28,459 nt of DNA from an uncultured Prevotella sp. (GTDB lineage Bacteria; Bacteroidota; Bacteroidia; Bacteroidales; Bacteroidaceae): the NCBI GenBank assembly GCA_934230115.1, contig CAKQEI010000031.1, positions 1 through 28,459 on the forward strand. The letters are read 5' to 3'. The notes below the pieces were generated by a model that saw nothing but the letters and a program-made list of their open reading frames with translations, made no database searches and was not told the origin of the DNA. The position numbers and the translations under genes are program-made. Of this stretch, positions 7,197-16,201 are shown one piece after another (the stretch's first letter is position 1; each line of letters begins with the position of its first letter).

Positions 7197-7460
7197 GATT
7201 TTTATTCACATTTTTATGCCGAATGTGCAATTATAGTAGTTTACGTGAGAAATTGACCAATGAATAGGAAATATAAAAGAGTAAAATCAGGTTTTATATA
7301 ATGTTTTACGGCTACATTGTTCTGTCTTTTACCGAAAGCTACAATGGTTTTATATTCTCCGAATGGTATATAAATCCGTTTTTATATACTTAAATAGCCA
7401 AAAACTCCTTTGAGCGAAAACTTTTAACAAAGAAAGAGTTTCCCTTTGGCCTTTTTTGTC
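7197..7460. other. AT-rich divergent intergenic region
   Basis: The region separates ptb from the envelope operon. No gene is visible. It contains GTAAAA and TTTTAC arms flanking TCAGGTTTTATATAATG near 7281-7308, and repeated GTTTTATAT words. These could be operator sites for either divergent unit, but nothing stronger supports this. Confidence 0.4.
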
Positions 7461-7468
7461 TACCTTTG
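7461..7468 (+). promoter_or_regulatory. -7 box of the PCMD-Omp85-SusCD operon
   Basis: TACCTTTG is a perfect TAnnTTTG element; the -33 element is weak (TTTC at 7439-7442, 18-bp spacing). A start near 7475 places the in-frame ATG at 7456 upstream of the transcript, so the ATG at 7540 is the likely start of the first gene. Confidence 0.6.
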
Positions 7469-7539
7469 CAATTCAAGAAGCAAATAAAGCTTGCAGTTTA
7501 TGCAAAAATAGACGCAGAAGCAACAACAAAATCAACGAT

Positions 7540-8511
7540 ATGGATAAATTTAGTATCTTTCGTACGACAGTATTGTCTGCCATTTTTGTCCTCGTCCAGC
7601 CTCATGAGGCAAGAGCCGAAGGCAAGTTCGTGCCATTCAAATATGGCGATTTCGATACGTGGGTAACACGTCAGATACATGAGTCGGCTGTGATAGGCGG
7701 CAAGACCAAGACGCTCTATGAGATAGGTCCCAACAAGGCCCTCTCGGGCAACAATCCTTACGTGAATCTTGGAGGCTCGCCGTGGGGCACGAGCAACGTC
7801 ATGGCAAAGGTTATGGGCGTTGTGAAGACCAACAACTCGGTTTATCGCGACACTCATGGTTTGGGCTATTGCGCCAAGATGCAGACCCATATTGAGACAT
7901 GCAAGGTGCTTGGCATGATGAACATCAAAGTGCTTGCGGCGGGAAGCATCTTCCTGGGCGACATGAAGGAACCCATTACCGGCACCAAAGACGGACCCAA
8001 AGCCTTGAACTGGGGCATCCCCTTCAACCATCGTCCCAAAGCCTTGCGCTACGACTATAGGGTGCAAGTGCCAGGCACTAAGACCCGCATACGCCAAAAC
8101 GGATTCTCCAAGGCTACCACCGTGGCAGGTCAGGACTATTGCATCACCGTGCTCTATCTGCAACGCCGCCACGAGGATGCACAGGGCAACATCACGGCTC
8201 AGCGCGTGGGTACAATTGTAATCAAGTATGGCAAGACCACCAACGGATGGATCAACGCCGCAACCTACGAGATACACTATGGCAACATCACCGCCAAGCC
8301 TTTCTACGACGCCTCTACAATGGGGCTGCGCTCCGTCGACTATGCCCGCAATTCCAAGGGTAAGAGTGTCATTGTGCGCGAGACGGGATGGGCAGCAGCC
8401 GACGCCACTCCCACACATCTTATTCTGCAATTTTCGTCGAGTCACGGCGGTGCCTATGTAGGAACCGTTGGCAATACATTCTGGGTTGACAATGTTGGAT
8501 TAGTTTACTAA
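7540..8511 (+). CDS. Secreted PCMD domain protein (putative carbohydrate metabolism domain)
   Basis: A 323-residue exported protein. The start at 7540 is chosen because the upstream in-frame ATG lies in the promoter and because MDKFSIFR here begins a good signal peptide (about residues 1-26, ending EARA). The mature protein matches the PCMD family: FDTWVTRQIHESAVIGGKTK near its N-terminus and the hallmark C-terminal block with LQFSSSHGGAYVGT and NTFWVDNVGLVY, a beta-sandwich of carbohydrate-binding type. PCMD proteins are found almost only in Bacteroidetes, often next to SusC/SusD pairs, and probably act at the cell surface; no enzymatic activity is established. It has no lipobox cysteine. 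It heads a four-gene operon with 18 bp to the next gene. Confidence 0.78.
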   Translation: MDKFSIFRTTVLSAIFVLVQPHEARAEGKFVPFKYGDFDTWVTRQIHESAVIGGKTKTLYEIGPNKALSGNNPYVNLGGSPWGTSNVMAKVMGVVKTNNSVYRDTHGLGYCAKMQTHIETCKVLGMMNIKVLAAGSIFLGDMKEPITGTKDGPKALNWGIPFNHRPKALRYDYRVQVPGTKTRIRQNGFSKATTVAGQDYCITVLYLQRRHEDAQGNITAQRVGTIVIKYGKTTNGWINAATYEIHYGNITAKPFYDASTMGLRSVDYARNSKGKSVIVRETGWAAADATPTHLILQFSSSHGGAYVGTVGNTFWVDNVGLVY

Positions 8512-8529
8512 AAGCTCAATACTAAAAAT

Positions 8530-9672
8530 ATGAAGTTCTACACAACATTCTTGCTCCTTCTCTCAGTCGTCTCAATGCGTGCGGAAGAGAAGGCCGACAC
8601 GGTGCGGCAGGTGGAAAAGCGTGGCTTTGTCACCCGACTGCTCGACTACTTTAACGACGCCAACAAGGAGAAGAAGAACAAGCGTTTTGACTTCAGCGTA
8701 ATCGGTGGCCCGCACTACAGCACCGACACCAAGCTGGGCTTGGGACTTGTGGCAGCTGGGCTCTACCGCTCCGACCCCAACGACACCTTGCAACCACCAA
8801 GCAATGTGTCGCTCTTCAGCGATGTGTCGACCGTAGGGTTTTATATGCTCGGAGTGCGAGGCACTCATATTTTTCCTGGCGACCGCCAACGCATCGACTA
8901 TACCACATATTTCTATTCATTCCCCTGCGACTTTTGGGGCATGGGCTACGTCATGGGCGACGACGAAAGCAACCAAAGCGACATGAAGCGTTGGCAGGCG
9001 CAGATAAAGGCAAGCTGGCTGTTCGGCACAGCCGACAATCTGTTCATAGGTCCGACGATGGCATTCGACTACATACGCGGAACAAAAATCGAGCGACCAG
9101 AGTTGCTCGAAGGACAACGACACAAAACTTACAATATAGGAGCCGGATTCACCGTGCTCTATGACACACGCGACAATCTCACAGCCCCTAAGAAGGGAGT
9201 ATACCTGTCGCTGCAACAAATCTTCCGCCCGCGTTTCATGGGCAATAAGCATGCCTTCTCGACCACTGACCTTCGCACAAGCGGCTATCTACCTCTTTGG
9301 AGCGGAGCAACCTTGGCAGCCGACTTCCGCACATTGCTCAACTTCGGCAATCCCTCGTGGGGCATGATGGCGTTGCTCGGCAACAGCTACTCCATGCGAG
9401 GCTACTATGAGGGACGCTACCGCGACAAGCACAAGATGGAGACGCAGATAGAATTGCGCCAGCATGTGTGGAAGCGCAACGGCATTGTGGTATGGGTAGG
9501 AGCCGGAACCGTGTTCCCAAAGTTCAGCGAAATGCGGATTAGCCACGTGCTGCCCAACTACGGACTTGGCTACCGCTGGGAGTTCAAGAAGAACGTGAAC
9601 GTGAGGCTTGACTACGGTTTTGGCAAAGCCGGACAAAGCGGATTCATATTCAATATCAACGAAGCCTTCTAA
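8530..9672 (+). CDS. BamA/TamA-family (Omp85-type) outer membrane protein
   Basis: A 380-residue outer-membrane beta-barrel with a signal peptide (1-18, ending SMRA). The sequence alternates polar and hydrophobic strands throughout and ends in phenylalanine (INEAF), the usual barrel insertion signal. The segment YDTRDNLTAPKKGVYL (211-226) and the later SMRGYYEGRYRD (288-299), which holds the conserved R-G of the Omp85 loop-6 motif, place it in the bacterial surface antigen (D15) family. There is no room for POTRA repeats, only a 40-residue charged linker. It therefore resembles the small single-barrel members of Bacteroidetes and is unlikely to be the essential BamA. It lies between a PCMD gene and susC in one operon, which suggests a role in surface display or transport linked to that system. 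Confidence 0.8.
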   Translation: MKFYTTFLLLLSVVSMRAEEKADTVRQVEKRGFVTRLLDYFNDANKEKKNKRFDFSVIGGPHYSTDTKLGLGLVAAGLYRSDPNDTLQPPSNVSLFSDVSTVGFYMLGVRGTHIFPGDRQRIDYTTYFYSFPCDFWGMGYVMGDDESNQSDMKRWQAQIKASWLFGTADNLFIGPTMAFDYIRGTKIERPELLEGQRHKTYNIGAGFTVLYDTRDNLTAPKKGVYLSLQQIFRPRFMGNKHAFSTTDLRTSGYLPLWSGATLAADFRTLLNFGNPSWGMMALLGNSYSMRGYYEGRYRDKHKMETQIELRQHVWKRNGIVVWVGAGTVFPKFSEMRISHVLPNYGLGYRWEFKKNVNVRLDYGFGKAGQSGFIFNINEAF

Positions 9673-9729
9673 GGCTTCTACTTTTTAGAACCTGATTATT
9701 TCGGAAATAATAACATTAACATATAAATA

Positions 9730-12525
9730 ATGGAATTGAACAAGAACCTGATCTTGACGTTGCTCGCGACGGGCATGAGTGCAAACACGTTTGCAGCCAA
9801 CGATTCTAACCCTGATGTAGTGGAGACACGCCGCGACACGCTCAAGCTGAGCGAGGTGGTGGTAGTGGGCTACGGCAAGATGCGCCGTAAGGATGTGACA
9901 AGCTCCATCACCACCATACAGTCGTCCGACCTCAATCAGGGTGTCTACACATCGCCTGCCCAGCTGCTGCAGGGCAAGGTGCCAGGTCTCACCGTGAGCA
10001 ATAGCGGCGACCCCAACGCAGACCCATCCATCACTCTGCGCGGAGCCTCTACCTTGCGCACGGGTGCTGCCATGGAGCCTTATTATATAGTCGATGGTGT
10101 GCCAGGCGTCGACCTCTCTCTTGTGGCTACCGACGACATAGAGTCGATAGACATCCTGCGTGACGCCACAGCCACAGCCATCTACGGCTCGAAGGCAGCC
10201 AACGGCGTAATCATCGTGACAACCAAGCACGGACATGCAGGCTCAGCCCACGTCACCTACAACGGCTACATGGCCGTGGAGAGCGTGGCAAAGAATCTCG
10301 ACCTTGCGTCAGCCGCCGACTTGCGTGCCTATGCCCAAAAGAATGGCTTTGAGCTTACCAACGACATGGGAGCCAATGTCGATTGGCAGAAGGAGGTGGA
10401 GCGCACGGGCATCTCCCACAATCATAATCTTGCTGTATCGGGCGGCAACGCACGTTCGGGCTACAATGTGTCGCTCAATTATCTCAACCACGAGGGCGTG
10501 ATACGCTCTTCTGAGATGGAACGTTTCGGAGCACGCGCGCTTGCACATTCAAAGGTGCTCAAGGACCACCTGCAGTTGTCGCTTGGAGTGAACGCCAGCC
10601 AGACTACAAAGAAGGGTATCGAGGCTCAGGAGCATGGTGTGAGTGTTACCGATGCCATGGTGTATTATTCGCCCTGCCAGCCGGTGCGCAACAACGACGG
10701 CTCATGGAGCGAGTCGACAAGCACCACACAGTACTACAACCCGATGTCGATGATCAGCGAGGACACCCGACAGACCATCTACCGACGTATGCAGATAACC
10801 GGAAAGGCCGACCTCAACCTGCTGAAAGATCTCACATGGAGCGCACAGTATTCATACATGTACGACCAGAACGTGCTCTCGGAATACCACTCTACAAAGT
10901 CGCAGATTGTGAAGACCAACGGCCAGGCCAAGCGCTCCACCTACATGAACAACAAGGAAGTGTTTGAGACCTTCGGCAACTACACGCATTCCTTCCCCGG
11001 CTACCACCGCGTGGGAGCCATGATAGGCTACTCGTGGGAGCAGAGCAACCAGGACGATGGATTCGGACTTACCGTAAAGGACTTCTACAACGACGCTGTG
11101 AAATACTACAACCTCACATACGCCAACCAAATCGACGGCATGGACGGAGTGGAGAGTGGGGCAGAGTCTACCTTGCGCATGATTTCCTTTTATGGACGAC
11201 TCAACTATTCCTACGCCTCGCGCTACAATCTTCAGGCAACGCTTCGCCGCGACGGTTCCTCGGCATTCGGCAAGAACAACCGTTGGGCTACGTTCCCCTC
11301 TATCTCGGCAGCATGGCGCATTGGCGAGGAAGAGTTTGTGCGCAATCTCGACATCTTCTCCGACCTTAAGTTGCGTGTAGGATATGGCGTGAGCGGCAAC
11401 TCGCTCGGCTTTGACGCCTATTCAGCTCGCCGCACATACGGAGTGAGCGGATGGTTCCAGTATACCGATGCCAACGGAGTGACCACCAACAAGCACACTC
11501 TCGCCGCTACCAACAACTCGAATGCCGACCTGAAATGGGAGCGCACGGGAATGTTCAACATCGGATTGGATTTCGGATTCTTCAACTCGCGCCTAACCGG
11601 TACCATCGAGTATTACGACAAGCGCACGTCCGACCTCATCTACTATTACCCCGTGTCGACCAACCGCTATCCCTACGGCACAATGACAGCCAACGTGGGC
11701 GACATCTCCAACCGAGGAATAGAGCTTACCATCAACGCCATTCCCGTGCAGAACGAGGACTGGCAATGGACCACATCGCTCAACCTCTCGCACAACCGCA
11801 ACCGTGTGGAGAAACTATCCAACGCTGCCTTCTCCGTGAAGTATCAGGACCTTGGTTATCCTTGGATTGCGGGCAACACGGGTGTGGCTGTGCAGCGACT
11901 CATGGAGGGCAGCCCGATAGGACAGTTCTACACCTATGAGTATGCAGGACACGACGAAAACGGAATATCACAGTTCTGGGTGCACGACCCCGAGACAGGC
12001 AAGCGTACTGGCGAGAAAACCATCAAACCCACCGACACCGACCGCGCAAAGACAGGTTCGGCTCAGCCTAAGCTGACGATGGGTTGGACCAACAATCTCT
12101 CGTACAAGAACTGGACTCTCAACCTCTTCTTCCAAGGTGTGTTTGGTAACAAGATATTCAACGCCATGCGTGCTCAGTATAATGGAGTGGCACTCATCAC
12201 ACAAGGCAAGAATGTGTTCCGAGAGGCACTCACCGACCAGAACTATGGCGACGTCAACTCGCAGTCGCCTTCCGACCGCTACATAGAGAATGGCTCCTTC
12301 CTGCGACTTTCGTCGATGACGTTGAGCTACGACTTTGGCAAGCTGAACGGATGGGTGGAGAACCTCTCGATGTACGCCACGTGCAACAACGTGTTCACGC
12401 TCACCTCATACAAGGGTTCCGACCCAGAGGTTTCGCTCGGCGGACTCACTCCGGGTGTGGACTGGCGCAAGGACTATTATCCGCACACACGCACATTTAT
12501 GGTGGGCATGAAAGTTAATTTCTAA
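9730..12525 (+). CDS. SusC/RagA-family TonB-dependent outer membrane transporter, short form
   Basis: A 931-residue TonB-dependent barrel. The signal peptide ends near residue 22 (NTFA). The TonB box region LKLSEVVVVGYG (38-49) follows at once, then the plug domain (about 50-165) with LLQGKVPGLTV, ITLRGASTL and YYIVDGVPG, SusC signatures, and DILRDATATAIYGSKAANGVIIVTTK. The remainder is the 22-strand barrel, ending MVGMKVNF. The carboxypeptidase-regulatory-like domain that precedes the plug in most SusC proteins is absent, which explains the shorter length. With the SusD protein encoded 24 bp downstream it should form a lidded importer for glycans or peptides. No glycoside hydrolase, sulfatase or sigma/anti-sigma regulator is adjacent, so the substrate cannot be guessed. 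Confidence 0.95.
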   Translation: MELNKNLILTLLATGMSANTFAANDSNPDVVETRRDTLKLSEVVVVGYGKMRRKDVTSSITTIQSSDLNQGVYTSPAQLLQGKVPGLTVSNSGDPNADPSITLRGASTLRTGAAMEPYYIVDGVPGVDLSLVATDDIESIDILRDATATAIYGSKAANGVIIVTTKHGHAGSAHVTYNGYMAVESVAKNLDLASAADLRAYAQKNGFELTNDMGANVDWQKEVERTGISHNHNLAVSGGNARSGYNVSLNYLNHEGVIRSSEMERFGARALAHSKVLKDHLQLSLGVNASQTTKKGIEAQEHGVSVTDAMVYYSPCQPVRNNDGSWSESTSTTQYYNPMSMISEDTRQTIYRRMQITGKADLNLLKDLTWSAQYSYMYDQNVLSEYHSTKSQIVKTNGQAKRSTYMNNKEVFETFGNYTHSFPGYHRVGAMIGYSWEQSNQDDGFGLTVKDFYNDAVKYYNLTYANQIDGMDGVESGAESTLRMISFYGRLNYSYASRYNLQATLRRDGSSAFGKNNRWATFPSISAAWRIGEEEFVRNLDIFSDLKLRVGYGVSGNSLGFDAYSARRTYGVSGWFQYTDANGVTTNKHTLAATNNSNADLKWERTGMFNIGLDFGFFNSRLTGTIEYYDKRTSDLIYYYPVSTNRYPYGTMTANVGDISNRGIELTINAIPVQNEDWQWTTSLNLSHNRNRVEKLSNAAFSVKYQDLGYPWIAGNTGVAVQRLMEGSPIGQFYTYEYAGHDENGISQFWVHDPETGKRTGEKTIKPTDTDRAKTGSAQPKLTMGWTNNLSYKNWTLNLFFQGVFGNKIFNAMRAQYNGVALITQGKNVFREALTDQNYGDVNSQSPSDRYIENGSFLRLSSMTLSYDFGKLNGWVENLSMYATCNNVFTLTSYKGSDPEVSLGGLTPGVDWRKDYYPHTRTFMVGMKVNF

Positions 12526-12549
12526 AGAGACAAACAAAAAGTAACAGCA

Positions 12550-14190
12550 ATGAAAAAGTCAATACTTTTCGCACTCGCATCCTCTGCCCTTGTGCTTGCC
12601 ACAAGCTGCACCGACCTGGATGTGGACGTGAAATCAAAATATACCGACTATCCTACGGAGTCGGAAGTTGCCTTGGAGGCAAAGATGGCTGACGTTTACT
12701 ACGCCTTCCGACAGCAGCTTGGCGACAACTACAACCGCACCCAGACATTCGCTTCGGACGAGGCAGCGGGCATCAGCTTCGACGGCGACTACTACGACAA
12801 TGCCGAGAATGTGAACCCTACGCTGCATAACTTCAAGCCCGACAACACTCCGCTGAACTATTGGACCGACCTTGCTTCGGGCATAACCAAGTGCAACCAG
12901 GTGATAAAAGACCTTGGCGACAACGCCAAGCCAGAGCAGGTGGCTCCGGCACGTGTGATGCGTGCCTTCTATCACTTCATACTCATGGACAGCTTCGGCG
13001 ATGTGCCCGTGCTCGACCGTTTGCCCGACGATGGCGAGGCTGTGGAGCGCAAGCCGCGTGGCGAGGTGGCACGATTCATCGAGAAGGAGATAAAGGAATG
13101 TTTGCCCATGCTCACCAAGTCGGTGAATGCAGCCACCTACGGCAAGCCTACCTACTGGATGGCTGAGGCTCTGCTCGTGAAACTCTACATCAACTGGGGA
13201 GTATATACGGCTGCCAACGTGGCCGACTACGACGCTGCCACGACACGCAACGAGAAGCTCGACGAGTGTGTGAAATATTGCGACGACATCATCAATAGTG
13301 GCGTGTTCGATCTCTCTGACGCCTATCGCAAGAAATTCCTCTACGACAACGGCCAGCAGATTAAGGACTTCATCTATGCCATGCCTTATGACAAGGTGAA
13401 CGCCACGGGCATGCGCTACGGTCGCTACCGCACCTTCCGCAAGGTGGACAACGGCGACTCTATGGGCTATCTTGGCGGCAAGATGAACAACTCGTGCGCA
13501 GGCATTTGTGCCATGAACGAGGAGTTTGCCAATCTCTTCACTCTACCTGGCGACGACCGCAGCGAGACTGTCCTTGGTGCCACAACCGATGGCAAGGTGT
13601 TCATCCACGATGCCCTCACGGCGGTTGCCACCTCGCAGCCTTACATCTACAAAGGTGAGCAGCTCACGCTCTCCAAGAGTATAAGTCTGAAGGACGACAG
13701 CGAGACATCGCGTCAGCAAATCAACTGTGGAGCCAACGGCAAGGGATGGAGTCAGGGCTACCGCTCGCTGAAGTTCTATCCCAACCCCAACGAGTATTCG
13801 ATGTACAAGCGCAACCAGAGCAACGACGTGCCTATCTTCCGTCTGGCTGACATCATCCTCACCAAGGCTGAGGCTCTGCTGCGTGGCGCAAATACTACAA
13901 ATGCTGATACTCCGCAGACGCTGCTCAATCAGATACGCTCTTATGTGCATGCTCCCCAGTTTGCCGGCACGCCAACGTTGCAGGATATCCTCGACGAGCG
14001 TGGACGCGAGTTTGTTGACGAGAACTGGCGCCGCAACGACATGATTCGCTTCGGAACATTCGAGAGCGAGTATGGCTTCCACCGCAAGGGCTTCCCCGGC
14101 GCACGCTTCGACAAGTCGTGCCGAATACTTCCGGTGCCTAAGGATATAATGGAGGAGAACCAGAACTGGGAGCAGAACGAGGGATACTAA
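12550..14190 (+). CDS. SusD/RagB-family nutrient-binding lipoprotein
   Basis: A 546-residue surface lipoprotein. The signal sequence ends in the lipobox ATSC with Cys20 as lipidation site, followed by TDLDVDVKSKYTDYPTES. The N-terminal SusD-like domain contains helices of TPR type (ARVMRAFYHFILMDSFGDVPV, with the family's typical D-FGDVP), and the C-terminal domain contains RLADIILTKAEALLR, a hallmark segment, and ILDERGREFVDENWRRNDMIRFGTF. SusD proteins act as hinged lids on the cognate SusC barrel and capture substrate. It is the last gene of the PCMD-Omp85-susC-susD operon. The hairpin downstream lacks a plus-strand T-tract, so read-through into the eptA-like gene is possible. Confidence 0.95.
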   Translation: MKKSILFALASSALVLATSCTDLDVDVKSKYTDYPTESEVALEAKMADVYYAFRQQLGDNYNRTQTFASDEAAGISFDGDYYDNAENVNPTLHNFKPDNTPLNYWTDLASGITKCNQVIKDLGDNAKPEQVAPARVMRAFYHFILMDSFGDVPVLDRLPDDGEAVERKPRGEVARFIEKEIKECLPMLTKSVNAATYGKPTYWMAEALLVKLYINWGVYTAANVADYDAATTRNEKLDECVKYCDDIINSGVFDLSDAYRKKFLYDNGQQIKDFIYAMPYDKVNATGMRYGRYRTFRKVDNGDSMGYLGGKMNNSCAGICAMNEEFANLFTLPGDDRSETVLGATTDGKVFIHDALTAVATSQPYIYKGEQLTLSKSISLKDDSETSRQQINCGANGKGWSQGYRSLKFYPNPNEYSMYKRNQSNDVPIFRLADIILTKAEALLRGANTTNADTPQTLLNQIRSYVHAPQFAGTPTLQDILDERGREFVDENWRRNDMIRFGTFESEYGFHRKGFPGARFDKSCRILPVPKDIMEENQNWEQNEGY

Positions 14191-14268
14191 TGGAATCATC
14201 AGTATGTGTTCATATTTATCTTTATATATGAGCGGCAATCTGTAGGATGGTATGTAAAGAAAAAAACA

Positions 14269-14317
14269 CCCGATTGTTGGCCTGGCGCAGCAAAGCACCA
14301 CTAAGCCAACAATCGGG
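14269..14317 (-). terminator. Large hairpin with a minus-strand T-tract
   Basis: A perfect 13-bp stem (CCCGATTGTTGGC at 14269-14281 with GCCAACAATCGGG at 14305-14317) contains a further imperfect inner hairpin. On the plus strand it is followed by A-rich sequence; on the minus strand it is followed by TGTTTTTTTC. As an intrinsic terminator it therefore points to the minus strand, although both flanking genes are on the plus strand. Confidence 0.65.
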
Positions 14318-14355
14318 CGATAAACAGAAAAAACATTGGGAAAATGTCCTGAATT

Positions 14356-14415
14356 CATCCCGAATGAATCCCGAAGGCATCCCGAATGAATCCCGAAGGC
14401 ATCCCGAATGAATCC
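14356..14415. repeat. 11-bp tandem repeat array, alternating two variants
   Basis: The 11-mers ATCCCGAATGA and ATCCCGAAGGC alternate, giving two exact 22-bp units (14356-14377, 14378-14399) and a partial third (14400-14415). The array lies 24 bp before the eptA-like start codon. The period equals about one helical turn. The unit is not a multiple of three, so it is not a coding repeat. Confidence 0.85.
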
Positions 14416-14438
14416 GCAAATTTTAAAACCTACAGTTT

Positions 14439-16148
14439 ATGTTTAAAATGCTAAATATTCTACGCTCTCCGCGTATTCTCTTTTTCTACGCCGTCCTTGG
14501 CCTGCTTGTGCCCAATGTGGCTTTATGCTTCACCGAGCAGATGCCGCTGATGGCGTGTGCAGCCAACGTGCTTCTTCCTTTCTTTGTCTACACCATCCTT
14601 ATGTCGCTGTCGGTAAAGATGGGGCGAGAGGTGTGGGTGTTGTTCCTGATAGTGTTTTTTGCAGCCTTTCAGCTTGTGCTCATTTATCTTTATGGAAGTG
14701 GCGTGATAGCCGTCGACATGTTTCTGAATCTCGTTACAACCAATCCCGGCGAAGCTTTTGAATTGCTCGACAATCTTGTGCCAGCCGTAGCAGGCGTGTT
14801 TATATTGTATCTGCCGTTGCTCACAATCGCTGCCGTGCAATGGACCAAGGGGATAAAGGCTGAGGAGAAGTTTTGTGTCCGTTGGCGTCGCAGGTCGATG
14901 TGTGGCATAGTTGTGTCGGCTGTGTTTACTGCAGCATGTTATTTCTGCTACCCCAAGGGAAACGAGAGCAAGGGCAAGTTTGAGTATCGCGTGGAGGACA
15001 ACATGTATCCCGTGAACGTGTTCTACAATTTAGGCCTTGCCGTGCATGAGAGTTATCTGTCGGCACATTACAAGGAGAATGTCGCTGGTTTCCGCTTTAA
15101 TGCCCGTTCCACGCATGATAAGGAATCTAAGGAGATTTATGTGCTTGTGGTAGGCGAGACAGCCCGCTCGCGCAACTTCCAACTCTATGGTTACAACCGT
15201 CCCACCAATCCCGAACTCTCGAAGGAGTCAGGACTACTTGTGTTCCGTGATGTGCGCTCGCAGTCGAACACTACCCACAAGAGTGTGCCGATGCTTCTGA
15301 CAGCAGCCACAGCCGAGGACCACAACCGCCTGTATCATGAGAAAGGAATAATAGCCGCCTTCCGCGAGGCAGGTTTCTATACTGTTTTTTTCTCTAACCA
15401 GCAACCCAACCATTCGTATATTGATTACCTTGGCGAGGAAGCCGATGAGCATGTGTTTATAAGAGATGCGAAGAAAGTGTTGGCAAAGGACGCTAAAGGG
15501 AAGAATAGAAAAGACGTTATGTTTAGCGACGAGCAGTTGCTGCCTTATTTCGAGAATGCTTTAAGGAAAGGCCACAAGAAATTGTTTGTTGTTCTTCACA
15601 TGTACGGTTCGCATTTCAACTACCGCGACCGTTATCCGCAGTCGCGTGCCCGTTTCATGCCCGACACTCCTACTGAGGCAAAAGCCGAGAACCGCCAACA
15701 GTTGCTCAATGCCTACGACAACACAATATTGCAGACCGACTATATACTCGCCACAATCATCCGTCGTCTACGCCTTGAGAAATGTTCATCGGCATTGCTG
15801 TACACTTCCGACCACGGCGAGAACATCTTCGACGACACTCGCCGTTTGTTCCTTCATGCCTCGCCTCGTCCTTCGCAATACGATACGGATGTGCCGCTGC
15901 TTGTATGGATATCGGCTGAATATGAAAGTGAGTATCACTCTGTTGTGGATGGCATGAAGAATAATCTTAAAAAGGGAGTGCAGAGTAGCGCTTCTGTATT
16001 CCCGACTGTGCTGTCGGTGGCAGGCATAGAAACAAGAGCACGTGTCAATAGCCTATCGCTCTGTAATCCGAAATATAGGCTTGGCGTAAGGCATTATCTT
16101 AATGACCATAATAAGGCGGTGCCAATAAGTATGTATGGCATAAAATAA
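14439..16148 (+). CDS. EptA-like phosphoethanolamine transferase
   Basis: A 569-residue inner-membrane enzyme expected to move phosphoethanolamine from phosphatidylethanolamine to lipid A or another envelope glycan. Five N-terminal membrane segments (about 13-33, 38-58, 66-87, 113-133, 153-171) precede a periplasmic alkaline-phosphatase-fold domain. Motifs seen are VGETARSRNFQLYGYNRPTNP with metal ligand Glu240, SNTTHKSVPMLLT with the expected nucleophile Thr279, LHMYGSH (386-392), FLHASP (His473) and YTSDHGEN with Asp458/His459. All residues needed for the zinc site and nucleophile are present. Starts at 14439 or 14448 are both possible. No consensus promoter is visible; the leader contains the hairpin and 11-bp repeats, and transcription may come from the susCD operon. 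Members of the family confer polymyxin resistance in Proteobacteria; here that role is inference. Confidence 0.9.
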   Translation: MFKMLNILRSPRILFFYAVLGLLVPNVALCFTEQMPLMACAANVLLPFFVYTILMSLSVKMGREVWVLFLIVFFAAFQLVLIYLYGSGVIAVDMFLNLVTTNPGEAFELLDNLVPAVAGVFILYLPLLTIAAVQWTKGIKAEEKFCVRWRRRSMCGIVVSAVFTAACYFCYPKGNESKGKFEYRVEDNMYPVNVFYNLGLAVHESYLSAHYKENVAGFRFNARSTHDKESKEIYVLVVGETARSRNFQLYGYNRPTNPELSKESGLLVFRDVRSQSNTTHKSVPMLLTAATAEDHNRLYHEKGIIAAFREAGFYTVFFSNQQPNHSYIDYLGEEADEHVFIRDAKKVLAKDAKGKNRKDVMFSDEQLLPYFENALRKGHKKLFVVLHMYGSHFNYRDRYPQSRARFMPDTPTEAKAENRQQLLNAYDNTILQTDYILATIIRRLRLEKCSSALLYTSDHGENIFDDTRRLFLHASPRPSQYDTDVPLLVWISAEYESEYHSVVDGMKNNLKKGVQSSASVFPTVLSVAGIETRARVNSLSLCNPKYRLGVRHYLNDHNKAVPISMYGIK

Positions 16149-16186
16149 AAGGAGTCAAGAGTTAGAATTCTAACTTTCGACTCCTT
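16149..16186. terminator. Bidirectional terminator between eptA-like and pafA-like genes
   Basis: The 8-bp stem AAGGAGTC (16149-16156) with GACTCCTT (16179-16186) encloses a 14-bp palindrome (GTTAGAATTCTAAC, 16161-16174). The minus strand continues into TTTTATTTTA. On the plus strand a T-run appears at 16197-16203. Confidence 0.85.
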
Positions 16187-16201
16187 AACTTCTGACTTTT
16201 T

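Noticed and set aside
7456..7539. In-frame upstream ATG giving a longer PCMD protein.
   Set aside because: It lies over the -7 box and places 28 charged residues before the signal peptide. The ATG at 7540 fits better.
7498..8445. A 315-codon minus-strand open frame opposite the PCMD gene.
   Set aside because: It is antisense to a protein with a signal peptide and PCMD motifs, and the composition is typical of a shadow frame.
13543..14358. A 271-codon open frame on the minus strand across the end of susD.
   Set aside because: Most of it is antisense to a clear SusD C-terminal domain; no family resemblance. The only notable content is the intergenic hairpin, reported separately.
14222..14419. 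A 65-codon minus-strand frame whose translation of the 11-bp repeats gives FGMPSG-like peptides.
   Set aside because: The repeat unit of 22 bp is not a multiple of three, the only start is TTG, and the frame crosses the hairpin. It is better explained as non-coding.
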